A DNA stretch of 64,000 bases from Aquabacterium soli (GCF_003933735.1 NZ_RSED01000006.1:1-64000); one strand, 5' to 3'. Numbered from the stretch's first letter, positions 25,630-33,781 are shown. Notes: generated by a model from the sequence alone, not told the origin. Numbers and translations are program-made.

Positions 25630-26033
25630 CAGCGCAGTGGCCCTTCGAAGGCGGCCCAGGCCACCGGAGATTCGCGCAACACCACCCGCAACGCCGCCAG
25701 CGTGTCGGCGGTGCCCGCGCCCACGGCGCCTTCGGCCACGCGCACCTTGATGCGCTGGAAGATCTCCCCGGCCAGGAACTCTGTCGTGGTGTTGCGGCCC
25801 TTGAAGACGGGCAGCTCATCGAGGTTCTGGTAGTTGAACTCGCTCAGCACATCCCGCAGCAGTTCCAGTGCCAGACCGATGTCGCACACCAGGCCATGCT
25901 CGTCCAGCGTGGGGCGACGGAACTCGATCTCTACCCCATAGGTGGCACCGTGCACTTTCTGCGCGGGGCCGAAGACATCGCCCCGGAAGCTGTGGGCGAT
26001 CATGAAGTGATCCGAAACGGCAAGGCTGTACAT
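25629..26033 (-). CDS. Divergent 6-pyruvoyl-tetrahydropterin synthase/QueD-like protein with degenerate active site (134 aa)
   Basis: T-fold protein of normal PTPS length, but key residues differ. Zinc ligands: His14 (MIAHSF) and His28 (VHGATY) are kept, while the third, normally the second His of HGH, is Ala30. The catalytic Cys position four residues before His28 is Ala24. The Asp-His pair of the LDHH motif aligns to Asn67-Tyr68 (FNYQNLDELP). The normal C-terminal part of the fold (NTTTEFLAGEIF) is intact, so this is not a pseudogene. A more canonical QueD is encoded at 37237-37611. Expect altered chemistry or a binding role. The ATG at 26033 is chosen by fold; the upstream extension is not credible. 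Confidence 0.8.
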   Translation of the reverse strand: MYSLAVSDHFMIAHSFRGDVFGPAQKVHGATYGVEIEFRRPTLDEHGLVCDIGLALELLRDVLSEFNYQNLDELPVFKGRNTTTEFLAGEIFQRIKVRVAEGAVGAGTADTLAALRVVLRESPVAWAAFEGPLR

Positions 26034-26043
26034 GGGGTTCTTT

Positions 26044-27015
26044 TCAGTTGTAGTGGATGACGTGGCAAAGCTCGCCGCCGGGTGCTTCGACCAGGCGCGG
26101 CAGGGTATGAGGCAGATCCTGGAAGCGGCTCTCGCCGGTGAGGAAGTAGTCAAACACCGGATCGGCCAGCAGCTTCAAGGCCAGTGCCAGGCGGCGCTGG
26201 TAGGTCCAGCGGGCCCGCTGTGCGGTGGCCACCGCACCGACCTGCGATGAGCGCAGGTTCAATCGCCTGGCGTGGAAGGCCTCGCCCAGCGGCACGCTGA
26301 CAGGGCGATCACCGTACCAGCTCATCTCCAGCACGGTGGCCTCGAAGCCGGCGATGCGCAGCGCGGTGGCCAGGCCATCGGGGTGACCGCTGGCGTGGAT
26401 GACCAGGTCGGCGTCAGGCGTGGCCTGGTCCGGCAAGGCGAAGCGGCAGCCCAACTGGCTGGCCAGCGCAGCACGTTGCGGGTTGGTGTCGATCAATTCC
26501 ACCGTGGCGCCGGGCACACGGGCGGCCAGTGTGGCCACCAGGCCACCCACCACGCCCGCGCCGACCACCGCGATGCGATCGCCCAGGCGCGGCGCGGCGT
26601 CCCACAGACCATTGACGGCGGTTTCCATGTTGGCCGCGAGCACGGCGCGCGCATCAGGTACGGCGTCGGGCACCACGGTGACGGCATCAACCGGAACGAT
26701 GTAGTGGTCCTGATGCGGATGCAGGCTGAAGATGCGCCGCCCCAGCAGGTGCGCCGGGCCCGCTTCGACCATGCCTACCGAGGCATAGCCATACTTCACA
26801 GGGCCAGGGAAATCGCCCTCCTGGAAGGGGCAGCGCATGGCCTGCCACTGGCTGGGTGGCACCCGGCCACCGAACACCAGGCTTTCCGTGCCACGGCTGA
26901 TGCCGCTGCGCAGGGCCTTCACCTGCACCTCTCCCGGTGCAGGCTCGCGCAGGGTGGCGCTGCGGATCTCGCCCAGCCCGGGGGAGACGGTCCAGAAGGC
27001 ACGGGCCTCAGTCAT
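26044..27015 (-). CDS. MDR-superfamily dehydrogenase without zinc ligands (323 aa)
   Basis: Medium-chain dehydrogenase/reductase fold. The N-terminal GroES-like half has [14 protein letters not shown] where zinc enzymes have SGIC-GTD, so the catalytic Cys is Ser; the GHE motif is replaced (KYGYASVG) and the four-Cys structural zinc loop is absent. The Rossmann half shows [16 protein letters not shown] and LIDTNPQR. BchC and threonine-dehydrogenase-like proteins are comparable. It is likely an NAD(P)-dependent oxidoreductase for the cluster intermediate. Overlaps the RibD-like gene by 8 bp and precedes the PTPS-like gene by 10 bp. Confidence 0.83.
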   Translation of the reverse strand: MTEARAFWTVSPGLGEIRSATLREPAPGEVQVKALRSGISRGTESLVFGGRVPPSQWQAMRCPFQEGDFPGPVKYGYASVGMVEAGPAHLLGRRIFSLHPHQDHYIVPVDAVTVVPDAVPDARAVLAANMETAVNGLWDAAPRLGDRIAVVGAGVVGGLVATLAARVPGATVELIDTNPQRAALASQLGCRFALPDQATPDADLVIHASGHPDGLATALRIAGFEATVLEMSWYGDRPVSVPLGEAFHARRLNLRSSQVGAVATAQRARWTYQRRLALALKLLADPVFDYFLTGESRFQDLPHTLPRLVEAPGGELCHVIHYN

Positions 27016-27823
27016 GGAAGGTGCATTCGATCATGGTGTCATCGCCCAGCAGGAAGCGGCGGGTGCGCGGGCGCAGGCTGTGGGTCAGGTCGTGGATCTC
27101 GGGCAGGACCACGCTGGGGCGGCCCGACCCCAGGATCACCGGGGCCACGGTGATCTGCAGGCGATCGAGCGCCCCCGCTGCCAGGAAGCGCGACACGGTG
27201 ATGCCGCCCCCTTCCACGAACAGCCAGTGCAGGCCACGCTGGGCGAGTATTCGGCGGATCTCGAAGGGATCCAGGCCCTGCGGGCCGCGCGGCACTGGGA
27301 CCACTTCTGCGTGGCCACAGGTGGCTTCGCGACCGACACGGTCTTGCGCCACCAGCAGCAAGGTCGGGGCTGCACCATCGGTGAAGACGCGTTGCGTACC
27401 GTCGAGCCGGCGCTCCGGATCCAGGATCACGCGCACCGGGTTGTCGCCTGCACACAGACGCACCGTGAGTTGAGGATCGTCGTGCTGAACGGTGCTGGCG
27501 CCCACCAGCACCGCATCGGCGATGGCACGCATGCGGTGGGTGTGCTGCAGGTCTTCCTGGCCGCTCAGCCAACGTGAGACACCGCAGTTGGTGGCAATGC
27601 GCCCATCCAGGCTCTGCGCCAAGTGACCGACCACGTAGGTGCCCTTGCGTCGCATGGCGCACAGGGGGCCATAGAGGGCGTGCAGCAGGGAATCGTCCTC
27701 CAGGAAAGAGGCGCCGCTGTCACTGCCGCCCGAGCCACGGTGCAACAAGGCCTGCCAGGCGTGGTCTTCGCCTCGCAGCGAGATCTGGTCAGGCGGGCTC
27801 AGCAGCACGGTCGCGGCCATCAC
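27008..27823 (-). CDS. Stand-alone RibD C-terminal-type reductase (271 aa)
   Basis: Dihydrofolate-reductase-like RibD_C domain without the N-terminal deaminase (no HAE/PCxxC zinc motif). Core: [16 protein letters not shown] near residue 63, [37 protein letters not shown], and the NADPH motif [14 protein letters not shown] near 202. About 60 unassigned residues precede it. In fungi and archaea such free-standing reductases (Rib7/ArfC) reduce the ribosyl side chain of the GTP cyclohydrolase product before deamination. Here ribA is two genes upstream, which fits the same chemistry. Overlaps its upstream neighbour by ATGA. Confidence 0.85.
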   Translation of the reverse strand: MMAATVLLSPPDQISLRGEDHAWQALLHRGSGGSDSGASFLEDDSLLHALYGPLCAMRRKGTYVVGHLAQSLDGRIATNCGVSRWLSGQEDLQHTHRMRAIADAVLVGASTVQHDDPQLTVRLCAGDNPVRVILDPERRLDGTQRVFTDGAAPTLLLVAQDRVGREATCGHAEVVPVPRGPQGLDPFEIRRILAQRGLHWLFVEGGGITVSRFLAAGALDRLQITVAPVILGSGRPSVVLPEIHDLTHSLRPRTRRFLLGDDTMIECTFHD

Positions 27824-29610
27824 TTGGGCTGCCCTGCCGTGGCCGACGCCAGCCCGGCCTGGGCGAAGGGCGTGAACAGCTCGGTGTACTCAGGCTTGTC
27901 AGGCAGGCGCGCCTCTTCAGGGATGCGGCACAGGCCGCTGTCCGCCAGCCAGCGCCCCAGGCGGGGGTCGGCGCTGATCACCGCCATCGGGATCGAGGCG
28001 CTCAGGCCCAGCACAAAGGGCAGCCACAGCAAGATGGTGGAGGGGAACACCTGCCAGAAAGCCAGGCCCAGCCCCAGGCCCAGCAATGTATGCAGCCACA
28101 GCCGTTGCGAGGCATCTCGCCAGGACAGGCCCACCGCATCGCGTTGCTGCGATGTCCAGCCGATCTGTCGACCAAAGGGCAGGCCCATCAGGAACAGCGT
28201 GATGGACACGGCCGCGATAGGCGCCATCAACACGGAGAAGACCAGCTCGATCGCCGCGCTGATCAGCACGCGGGCGGTACCGCCGTAGTCGCGGCGCAGA
28301 TCAGGGCGCAGCAGCACATCGCCCAGCGTGGCGAACTTGGGTGCGAAGCACATGGTCATGGTCACGGTGAACAGCAGCAGGAACAGCGGGATGTTCACCG
28401 GCTGATCACGCAGCAGGCCCAGCGCGATCATGCCCAGCCAGGCCGGCGCGCCCACGTACATGGCGATGGCAAGCCACAGCTGGCAGCGGCTGACCGGCAG
28501 CAACCCCGGCATCTTGAGCAGTTTGAGGTACTGCATGTTGCCCTGGCACCAGCGCAGATCGCGGCGGATGAACTCGGGCATGGTGGGTGGGTTCTCTTCC
28601 CAGCTGCCGTCTTCGTCGGGCAGCACGCGCACCTCGTAACCCGCGCGGCGCATGAGCACCGCTTCGAGCTGGTCATGGCTGAGGATGTGGCCGCTCAGGG
28701 GCGATGTGCCAGGCAGCACCGGCAGGTGACAGTGTTCGATGAAAGGGGCCAGGCGGATGATGGCATTGTGGCCCCAGTAAGGCCCGCAATCGCCTTGCCA
28801 GCTGGCCGCGCCCAAGGTGTACGAGCGCATGCCCAGGCGCATGCCGAACTGGAACACCCGTGCGAAAGGACTGGTGCTGGGCAGGCCCGTGACCAGGGTC
28901 TGCAGGATGCCGATGTTGGCATTGGCCTGCATGATGCGGACCAGGCGCAGCATGGCGGCGGGCGTCATCACGCTGTCGGCATCGAGCACGATGGCAAACC
29001 GGTGCAGGCTGCCCCAGCGTTCGCAGAAATCACGGATGTTGCCGGCCTTGTAGCCGCTATGGTCCTCGCGGCGGCGGTAGGTGATCTCAAGCCGTGAGCC
29101 AAGGCGCTCGGCTAGCCGGGCCGCCACCTGCTGCTCGCCCTCGACAATGTCTGCGTGGTCGCTGTCGCTGAGCATGTAGAGGTGGAAATTCTGCGAATGG
29201 CCGGTGCGCACAAGGCCGTCGAGCATGAAGCCGAGGTTGCGCTCCAGCCGGTCGGTGTCCTCATGACGGATGCAGATCAGCAGCGCGGTGGACTGCGTGA
29301 TCGGCTCATCGCCCTTGATGCTGCGCAGATGGGGGGCAACCAGGCCAGCCGGATCCCGTGAGAAATGCATCAGGCCAAAGCCGATCACCGCATTCCAGAA
29401 ACCGATGCTGGTCCATGGCAGGGTGAGTGCGAACATCAGCAGGATGCCGAAGCCGATCGCATCGAACCCCTCGGTGAACAGCGCCGCCGACATCAGGCCC
29501 AACAAGATGAGCGAGGTAACGATGACCAGGGAGGCGAACACCAAGCGCCTGCGGCGCAAGGTGGATTGGGCTGCAGCGGAGGCAGCCGCGATTTGAAACG
29601 CGCTCAGCAT
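27820..29610 (-). CDS. OpgH/MdoH-like membrane glycosyltransferase family 2 protein, short form (596 aa)
   Basis: Inner-membrane GT2. Two or three N-terminal TM segments (about residues 22-80) are followed by a cytoplasmic catalytic domain with LICIRHEDTDRLERNL, YMLSDSDHAD, VLDADSVM (DxD) and the acceptor motif RRDLRWCQGNMQY, then several C-terminal TM segments. It matches the catalytic core of osmoregulated periplasmic glucan synthases but is about 250 residues shorter than E. coli MdoH, and no opgG/mdoG is adjacent. The ATG at 29610 lies 13 bp after the ribA stop with AAAGG upstream. Second gene of the cluster. Its true acceptor may be the cluster product rather than glucan. Confidence 0.83.
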   Translation of the reverse strand: MLSAFQIAAASAAAQSTLRRRRLVFASLVIVTSLILLGLMSAALFTEGFDAIGFGILLMFALTLPWTSIGFWNAVIGFGLMHFSRDPAGLVAPHLRSIKGDEPITQSTALLICIRHEDTDRLERNLGFMLDGLVRTGHSQNFHLYMLSDSDHADIVEGEQQVAARLAERLGSRLEITYRRREDHSGYKAGNIRDFCERWGSLHRFAIVLDADSVMTPAAMLRLVRIMQANANIGILQTLVTGLPSTSPFARVFQFGMRLGMRSYTLGAASWQGDCGPYWGHNAIIRLAPFIEHCHLPVLPGTSPLSGHILSHDQLEAVLMRRAGYEVRVLPDEDGSWEENPPTMPEFIRRDLRWCQGNMQYLKLLKMPGLLPVSRCQLWLAIAMYVGAPAWLGMIALGLLRDQPVNIPLFLLLFTVTMTMCFAPKFATLGDVLLRPDLRRDYGGTARVLISAAIELVFSVLMAPIAAVSITLFLMGLPFGRQIGWTSQQRDAVGLSWRDASQRLWLHTLLGLGLGLAFWQVFPSTILLWLPFVLGLSASIPMAVISADPRLGRWLADSGLCRIPEEARLPDKPEYTELFTPFAQAGLASATAGQPK

Positions 29611-29623
29611 GGGGGTACTGCCT

Positions 29624-30271
29624 TTACTCGCTGATGGCCAGGGATTGCGGCAACGCATGACCCATCCGGGTGCGCTTGGCTTCGAAATAGCCCACCGAAT
29701 GCGTGTTGGGCACAGTGATGACGGGGCGACGGCGATCGACCTTCACACCCAACGCGGTGAGCTTGGCCACCTTGTCTGGATTGTTGGTCATCAGGCTGAT
29801 GCTGGGCACGCCGAAGTGGGCCAGCATCTCGGGCACGACCTCATAGGAGCGGGCGTCATCCGGCAGGCCCAGCATGCGGTTGGCGTCGACGGTGTCGTAG
29901 CCGCGCGATTGCAGGTGGTAGGCGCGTATCTTGTTTGTCAGGCCGATGCCACGGCCTTCCTGCCGCAGGTACAGGATGATGCCGGCGCCCTGGCGGACGA
30001 TCTCGGCCATGGCCTTGTCCAGTTGATCGCCGCAGTCGCATTTGAGCGATCGGAAAACCTCGCCAGTGATGCATTCGGAATGTACGCGCACGGGCAGACC
30101 GGTCTGCCCGGCGACATCGCCGTGGACCAGCGCGACGTGCTCACGCAAACCATTGGTGGCGTCACCGCTGGTGGTGCGAAACACGTGCATGGAAAAGAGC
30201 CCATGCTCGGTGGGTAAATCAGAGGAGGCAAGCCATTGGGAATGGCGGGACAGGGTGGGAGCACTCGACAT
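29624..30271 (-). CDS. ribA: GTP cyclohydrolase II (215 aa)
   Basis: Opens the imidazole ring of GTP and releases formate and pyrophosphate, giving 2,5-diamino-6-ribosylamino-pyrimidinone 5'-phosphate. Zinc ligands Cys67, Cys78 and Cys80 lie in HSECITGEVFRSLKCDCG with the same spacing as E. coli RibA. LRQEGRGIGLTNKIRAYHLQ, DTVDANRMLGLPDDAR and LMTNNPDKVAKL are intact. No RibB domain is fused. It is the first gene of the cluster, preceded by AGGAAA and a 279-bp AT-rich region. Position suggests it is a dedicated paralogue feeding the cluster, though a general riboflavin role cannot be excluded. Confidence 0.92.
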   Translation of the reverse strand: MSSAPTLSRHSQWLASSDLPTEHGLFSMHVFRTTSGDATNGLREHVALVHGDVAGQTGLPVRVHSECITGEVFRSLKCDCGDQLDKAMAEIVRQGAGIILYLRQEGRGIGLTNKIRAYHLQSRGYDTVDANRMLGLPDDARSYEVVPEMLAHFGVPSISLMTNNPDKVAKLTALGVKVDRRRPVITVPNTHSVGYFEAKRTRMGHALPQSLAISE

Positions 30272-30405
30272 ACTGGTTTATTTCCTGACGTGCGCGTTCA
30301 AAGCGCTACGGAGCTTTTCGTATGCGAACCTGACCGAATTGACCAAGCGCATCTTCACAATATCTGACGCATCCTCGCACACCCCATAAGACCGTGGAAT
30401 CCGTG

Positions 30406-30418
30406 AGTTGTTACAACT
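30406..30418. promoter_or_regulatory. Palindrome AGTTGTTACAACT upstream of the ribA cluster
   Basis: The 279-bp gap 30272-30550 is clearly more AT-rich than its surroundings and holds no gene. At 30406-30418 it carries AGTTGT-T-ACAACT, a perfect 13-bp palindrome 135 bp before ribA. It is a candidate operator for the cluster. I could not identify an FMN riboswitch or a convincing -35/-10 pair in this gap. Confidence 0.4.
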
Positions 30419-30531
30419 GAAAACGACAAGAACGCTTCACCTTCATATTTTCAGCCCCAGCACGCCAGCTTATTCACTCTTCGCCTGAGTATTCTTCATA
30501 ACGATATGCGTATTTATTGAGTACCTCTCTA

Positions 30532-30547
30532 CCCCCTGTATAGGGGG
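30532..30547. promoter_or_regulatory. Palindrome CCCCC-TGTATA-GGGGG just after the MocR stop
   Basis: A perfect 5-bp C/G inverted repeat lies 3 nt beyond the MocR stop codon. It could be a weak terminator of that leftward gene, although no T tract follows on either strand. Its C5-N6-G5 form with TA-rich centre also resembles CsoR/RcnR-family operators. No such regulator or metal gene is adjacent, so the role is open. Confidence 0.35.
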
Positions 30548-30550
30548 AAT

Positions 30551-32065
30551 TTAGTTACTTGTGGAGATATTGATTGGCGACAGCAATGGGCCGTTAACTT
30601 CGAGGAGCGCCCTGGCCATGGTCTTGACATGCGCGGCAACTGCGTCCGCAGGCACATGCGCATAACCCATCACGAGACCGTTGAATCCCTGCAGCCCCCC
30701 TGGCGTCCCATAGAACGACAAGGGGCGCGGGCTGAGGCCCAGGGCGAACGCGCGTTCAGCGACCGCTGAATCCGTTTGCGTGTCTGGCAAGCTCAACACC
30801 AAGTGCATGCCGCCCTGCCCGCCCAGCACGGTTCCTTCGACGGGCCAATGCCGATCCAGCGCTTCTCGCAAGGCCTGCTGACGTGCCGCGTACAGCCGGC
30901 GCATCCGACGCAGGTGACGCGCGAAATGCCCATCCTGGATGAAGGCAGCCAATGCGCGTTGCTCGGCCACGCGCCCCCGCCGGCCCAGATCACCCACCAC
31001 CGCCACCGCGCGGTCTGCCAGGGCGGCCGGCATCACGATGAAGCCCAGGCGCAGACCCGGGAACATGGATTTGCTGAAGGTGCCCAGGTAGACCACGGGT
31101 GCGTCATCCACCAGGCCCTGCATGGCGGCCAGAGGCGGACCATCGTGCCGGAACTCGCTGTCGTAGTCGTCTTCCAGGATCCACGCGGCATGGCGGCGCG
31201 CCTGATCGATCAAAGCCAGGCGGCGCGACAGTGGAAGCACAGATCCCAACGGATACTGGTGCGAGGGCGTGGCATAGACCAGGCGCGGCGGCTGGGTGCG
31301 CCACAGCGCGTCCATGGCCTGCTGCCCCTCGGCGTCGACGGTGATGGGCACCTGCACCAGCCCCGCTGCGGAAAAGGCGGTGCGCGCACCGCCGTAACCA
31401 GGATGCTCCATCCACACGCGATCCCCCGGGTCGGCCAGCAGGTGGGCGCAGAGATCCAGGCTGTGCTGGGTGCCATCGGTCACGATCACCTGGTCGGCGT
31501 GGCAACGCACGCCGCGCGCTGCGCGCAGATGGGTTGCGATGGCCTGTCGCAACTCGGGCTCGCCCGCCGCATGGCGGTAGCCCAGATCCTGGGCAGCGGC
31601 CTGGCGCTGGGCGCGGTCCACCAACCGCCGCCACGTGTCAAACGGGAAGGAATCCAGGGCGGGAGTGCCAGGCATGAAAGGCAACAGATCATCTTCAGGA
31701 CGGCGCACGCGCCCTCGGCCTGCAACGCGCTGAGACAGGCCGGCAGCAAAGGCCGAGACTTCAGCGGGCGCCGAAGCCTCGTGATCAGGCAATGGGGGCA
31801 TGACACCGAAAGCAGACACCACCGTGCCTTGCCGCGTGGCCTGCACATAGCCCTCCGCGGCCAGCAACTCGTAGGCATGGATGGCGGTGTTTCGCGCCAT
31901 GCCCAGATCCTGGGCCAGCACGCGGCTGGAGGGGAGCAAAGCGCCAGGCTGCAGGCGCCCGGCCAGGATGGCATCGCGCAGTGCGAGATAAAGGCGCCGC
32001 TGGGCGGGCACGCTGTGGCGGCGCTTGAATTGCCGGCGGTCGATGACGAGGTCGAGATCGGCCAA
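30551..32065 (-). CDS. MocR-family regulator, PdxR-like (504 aa)
   Basis: A GntR winged helix at residues ~22-85 (RRLYLALRDAILAGRLQPGALLPSSRVLAQDLGMARNTAIHAYELLAAEGY) is joined by a linker to an aminotransferase-like domain: LGYRHAAGEPELRQAIATHL, VTDGTQHSLDLCAHLL, EDDYDSEFRHDG, and the PLP lysine in LGTFSKSMFPGLRLGF. It is divergent from a NimA-like flavoprotein, a frequent pairing. It may sense PLP or an amine-PLP adduct. A regulatory role for the ribA cluster downstream is possible but unsupported. Confidence 0.92.
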   Translation of the reverse strand: MADLDLVIDRRQFKRRHSVPAQRRLYLALRDAILAGRLQPGALLPSSRVLAQDLGMARNTAIHAYELLAAEGYVQATRQGTVVSAFGVMPPLPDHEASAPAEVSAFAAGLSQRVAGRGRVRRPEDDLLPFMPGTPALDSFPFDTWRRLVDRAQRQAAAQDLGYRHAAGEPELRQAIATHLRAARGVRCHADQVIVTDGTQHSLDLCAHLLADPGDRVWMEHPGYGGARTAFSAAGLVQVPITVDAEGQQAMDALWRTQPPRLVYATPSHQYPLGSVLPLSRRLALIDQARRHAAWILEDDYDSEFRHDGPPLAAMQGLVDDAPVVYLGTFSKSMFPGLRLGFIVMPAALADRAVAVVGDLGRRGRVAEQRALAAFIQDGHFARHLRRMRRLYAARQQALREALDRHWPVEGTVLGGQGGMHLVLSLPDTQTDSAVAERAFALGLSPRPLSFYGTPGGLQGFNGLVMGYAHVPADAVAAHVKTMARALLEVNGPLLSPINISTSN

Positions 32066-32093
32066 TGTCGTGGCTCCATCATTCTTGCAGATT

Positions 32094-32115
32094 ATGGCTC
32101 TTTCAATGGTGCCAT
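32094..32115. promoter_or_regulatory. Candidate MocR operator between divergent genes
   Basis: ATGGC-N12-GCCAT (32094-32098, 32111-32115) lies in the 101-bp gap between the MocR and NimA-like genes. ATGG also recurs in direct orientation at 32094, 32106 and 32114. Both patterns are short, so support is weak. Confidence 0.25.
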
Positions 32116-32166
32116 GGATTGCTCAAGATGCGGCCTGTCCATCCACACCATCCGCTCATCATCAGC

Positions 32167-32841
32167 ATGCCAAACGACACCCTGTCCCCCGCCTTGCCGC
32201 CCCATCTCCCACCTTCTGCCCGAAGCCGTGTACGCCGCGCCGCCGAGCGTGCGCATTACGACGAAGCCACGGTCCATGCCATCGTGGACGCGGCCTGGGT
32301 GTGCCACGTGGCCTTCGCAGATGGCGACAACGTGCTGTGCATCCCCACCGCCAGCTGGCGTGTGGGCCACACCCTGTACGTGCATGGATCCAACGGCAGC
32401 CGCATGATGAAGCGACTGGCCGAGGGCGCTCCGGCCTGCGTCACCATCACGCATCTGGACGGCTTGGTGATGGCGCGCTCAGCTTTCTCGCATTCGATGA
32501 ACTACCGCTCGGTGGTGATCCATGGCTGCTTCAGCGTGGTGGCCGAGGCCGACAAGCCCGCCGTGCTGGATGCGCTGATGGACCACATCGCGCCAGGGCG
32601 GCGCGAACATGCGCGGGCGCCGGATGCGTCTGAGCTCAAGGCCACCACGGTGCTGGGCATCCCGCTGTTCGAAGCGGCGGCCAAGATCCGCGACTGGGGG
32701 CCGCGTGACAAGGATGAGGATCTGGCACTGCCGGTGTGGGCCGGCGTGCTGCCATTGCGCGAGCAGCGCTTGCCCGCGGTGGCCGAGTCTGGCTTTGATG
32801 GGCCGGCACCGAGGTATGTCGACCTCTGGTCCCATGGCTGA
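32167..32841 (+). CDS. Pyridoxamine 5'-phosphate oxidase-family (NimA-like) flavin-binding protein (224 aa)
   Basis: Split-barrel flavoprotein of the Pyridox_ox_2/NimA type. YDEATVHAIVDAAWVCHVAF is followed by LYVHGSNGSRMMKRLAEGAPACVTITHLDGLVMARSAFSHSMNYRSVVIHG, the conserved core of this subgroup. It probably binds FMN or heme; the reaction is unknown, and relatives have been linked to nitro-group reduction. The ATG at 32167 is chosen because the conserved region begins soon after; the upstream extension has no support. Confidence 0.85.
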   Translation: MPNDTLSPALPPHLPPSARSRVRRAAERAHYDEATVHAIVDAAWVCHVAFADGDNVLCIPTASWRVGHTLYVHGSNGSRMMKRLAEGAPACVTITHLDGLVMARSAFSHSMNYRSVVIHGCFSVVAEADKPAVLDALMDHIAPGRREHARAPDASELKATTVLGIPLFEAAAKIRDWGPRDKDEDLALPVWAGVLPLREQRLPAVAESGFDGPAPRYVDLWSHG

Positions 32842-32921
32842 TAAGCTTCGCATGTTCAGGGTACCGCTCCCAGGTCTCTTGGCCGCGCCCGGTACAGGCG
32901 CTGGCCACGGAGCGCTGTTCC

Positions 32922-33254
32922 ATGAATCCCTCTAACCTTGCCTGGCTGGCGTTGCTGGCCAGCGTGGTAGCCGAAGTGCTCGGCACGCTGGCTCTTCGTG
33001 CCGCAGACGGCTTGACCAAGCCATGGCCTTCGATCGCTGTCGTGCTGTGCTACGGCTGCGCCATCTGGTTGATGTCAGTTTCAGTCAGGCAGCTTGAGAT
33101 GGGGCTGGCCTATGCGGTGTGGGCAGGAAGCGGCACGGCACTCACAGCCGCGATCGGCATGCTGTGCTTCCAGGAAGCGTTCACCTGGTCTCGGCTGCTC
33201 GGGCTGACGTTCATCGTGCTGGGCGTGTTGGCACTGAACCTGAGCACCCGCTGA
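32922..33254 (+). CDS. Small multidrug resistance (SMR) transporter (110 aa)
   Basis: Four TM helices fill the protein. TM1 contains the essential Glu in ASVVAEVLGTLALR (residue 18, equivalent to Glu14 of EmrE), and the YAVWAGSGTA motif in TM3 is typical of EmrE-type pumps. It should exchange protons for quaternary ammonium or other cationic compounds as a dimer. It appears as a single gene rather than a paired SMR; the preceding stop is 80 bp upstream. Confidence 0.88.
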   Translation: MNPSNLAWLALLASVVAEVLGTLALRAADGLTKPWPSIAVVLCYGCAIWLMSVSVRQLEMGLAYAVWAGSGTALTAAIGMLCFQEAFTWSRLLGLTFIVLGVLALNLSTR

Positions 33255-33280
33255 GTTTGATGCAACGGTATGCTGCGCGC

Positions 33281-33781
33281 ATGAGCACCACCAAGACCCT
33301 GCTGATCGTCTACCACTCCATGACGGGTGGCACGCGCCAGATGGTCGAGGCCGCCCAGGTGGGCGCCACGGCCGAAGAAGGCGTGGCCGTGCACGTGCTG
33401 CAGGCGGCACAGGCTGGACCGGAGGATGTGCTGGCCTCCGACGGCCTGATCTTCGCCACGCCCGAGAACCTGGCCGCCATCAGCGGACAACTGAAGGATT
33501 TCTTCGACCGCAGCTACTATGCCGCGCTGGACCACCTCAATGGCCGCCCCTACGCCTGCCTGGTGTGTGCAGGCAGCGACGGGCACAACGCCGTGCGGCA
33601 GATCGAGCGCATCGCCACGGGCTGGCGGCTCAAGCCAGTGGCAGAGCCGCTGATCGTGTGCACGCATGCGCAGACGCCCGAGGCCATCCTGGCGCCCAAG
33701 CAGATCGGCGAAGACGATCTGGAACGATGCCGGGCGCTGGGTGAGGCGATGGCGGCAGGGCTGGCGCTGGGCGTCTTTTGA
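33281..33781 (+). CDS. Flavodoxin-like NAD(P)H-dependent oxidoreductase (166 aa)
   Basis: Flavodoxin fold: strand TKTLLIVYHSMTGGTRQMVEAA contains the FMN phosphate-binding loop (YHSMTGGT), followed by DGLIFATPENLAAISGQLKDFFDR and RPYACLVCAGSDGHNAVRQIERI. It is comparable to WrbA/NQO-type small flavoproteins and probably reduces quinones or similar electron acceptors. The frame is open earlier, over the SMR gene, but the ATG at 33281 is the natural start. Confidence 0.83.
   Translation: MSTTKTLLIVYHSMTGGTRQMVEAAQVGATAEEGVAVHVLQAAQAGPEDVLASDGLIFATPENLAAISGQLKDFFDRSYYAALDHLNGRPYACLVCAGSDGHNAVRQIERIATGWRLKPVAEPLIVCTHAQTPEAILAPKQIGEDDLERCRALGEAMAAGLALGVF

Noticed and set aside
30272..30550. FMN riboswitch upstream of ribA
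   Set aside because: I looked for the conserved RFN stems and the paired GG/CC core and did not find them on the leftward strand.
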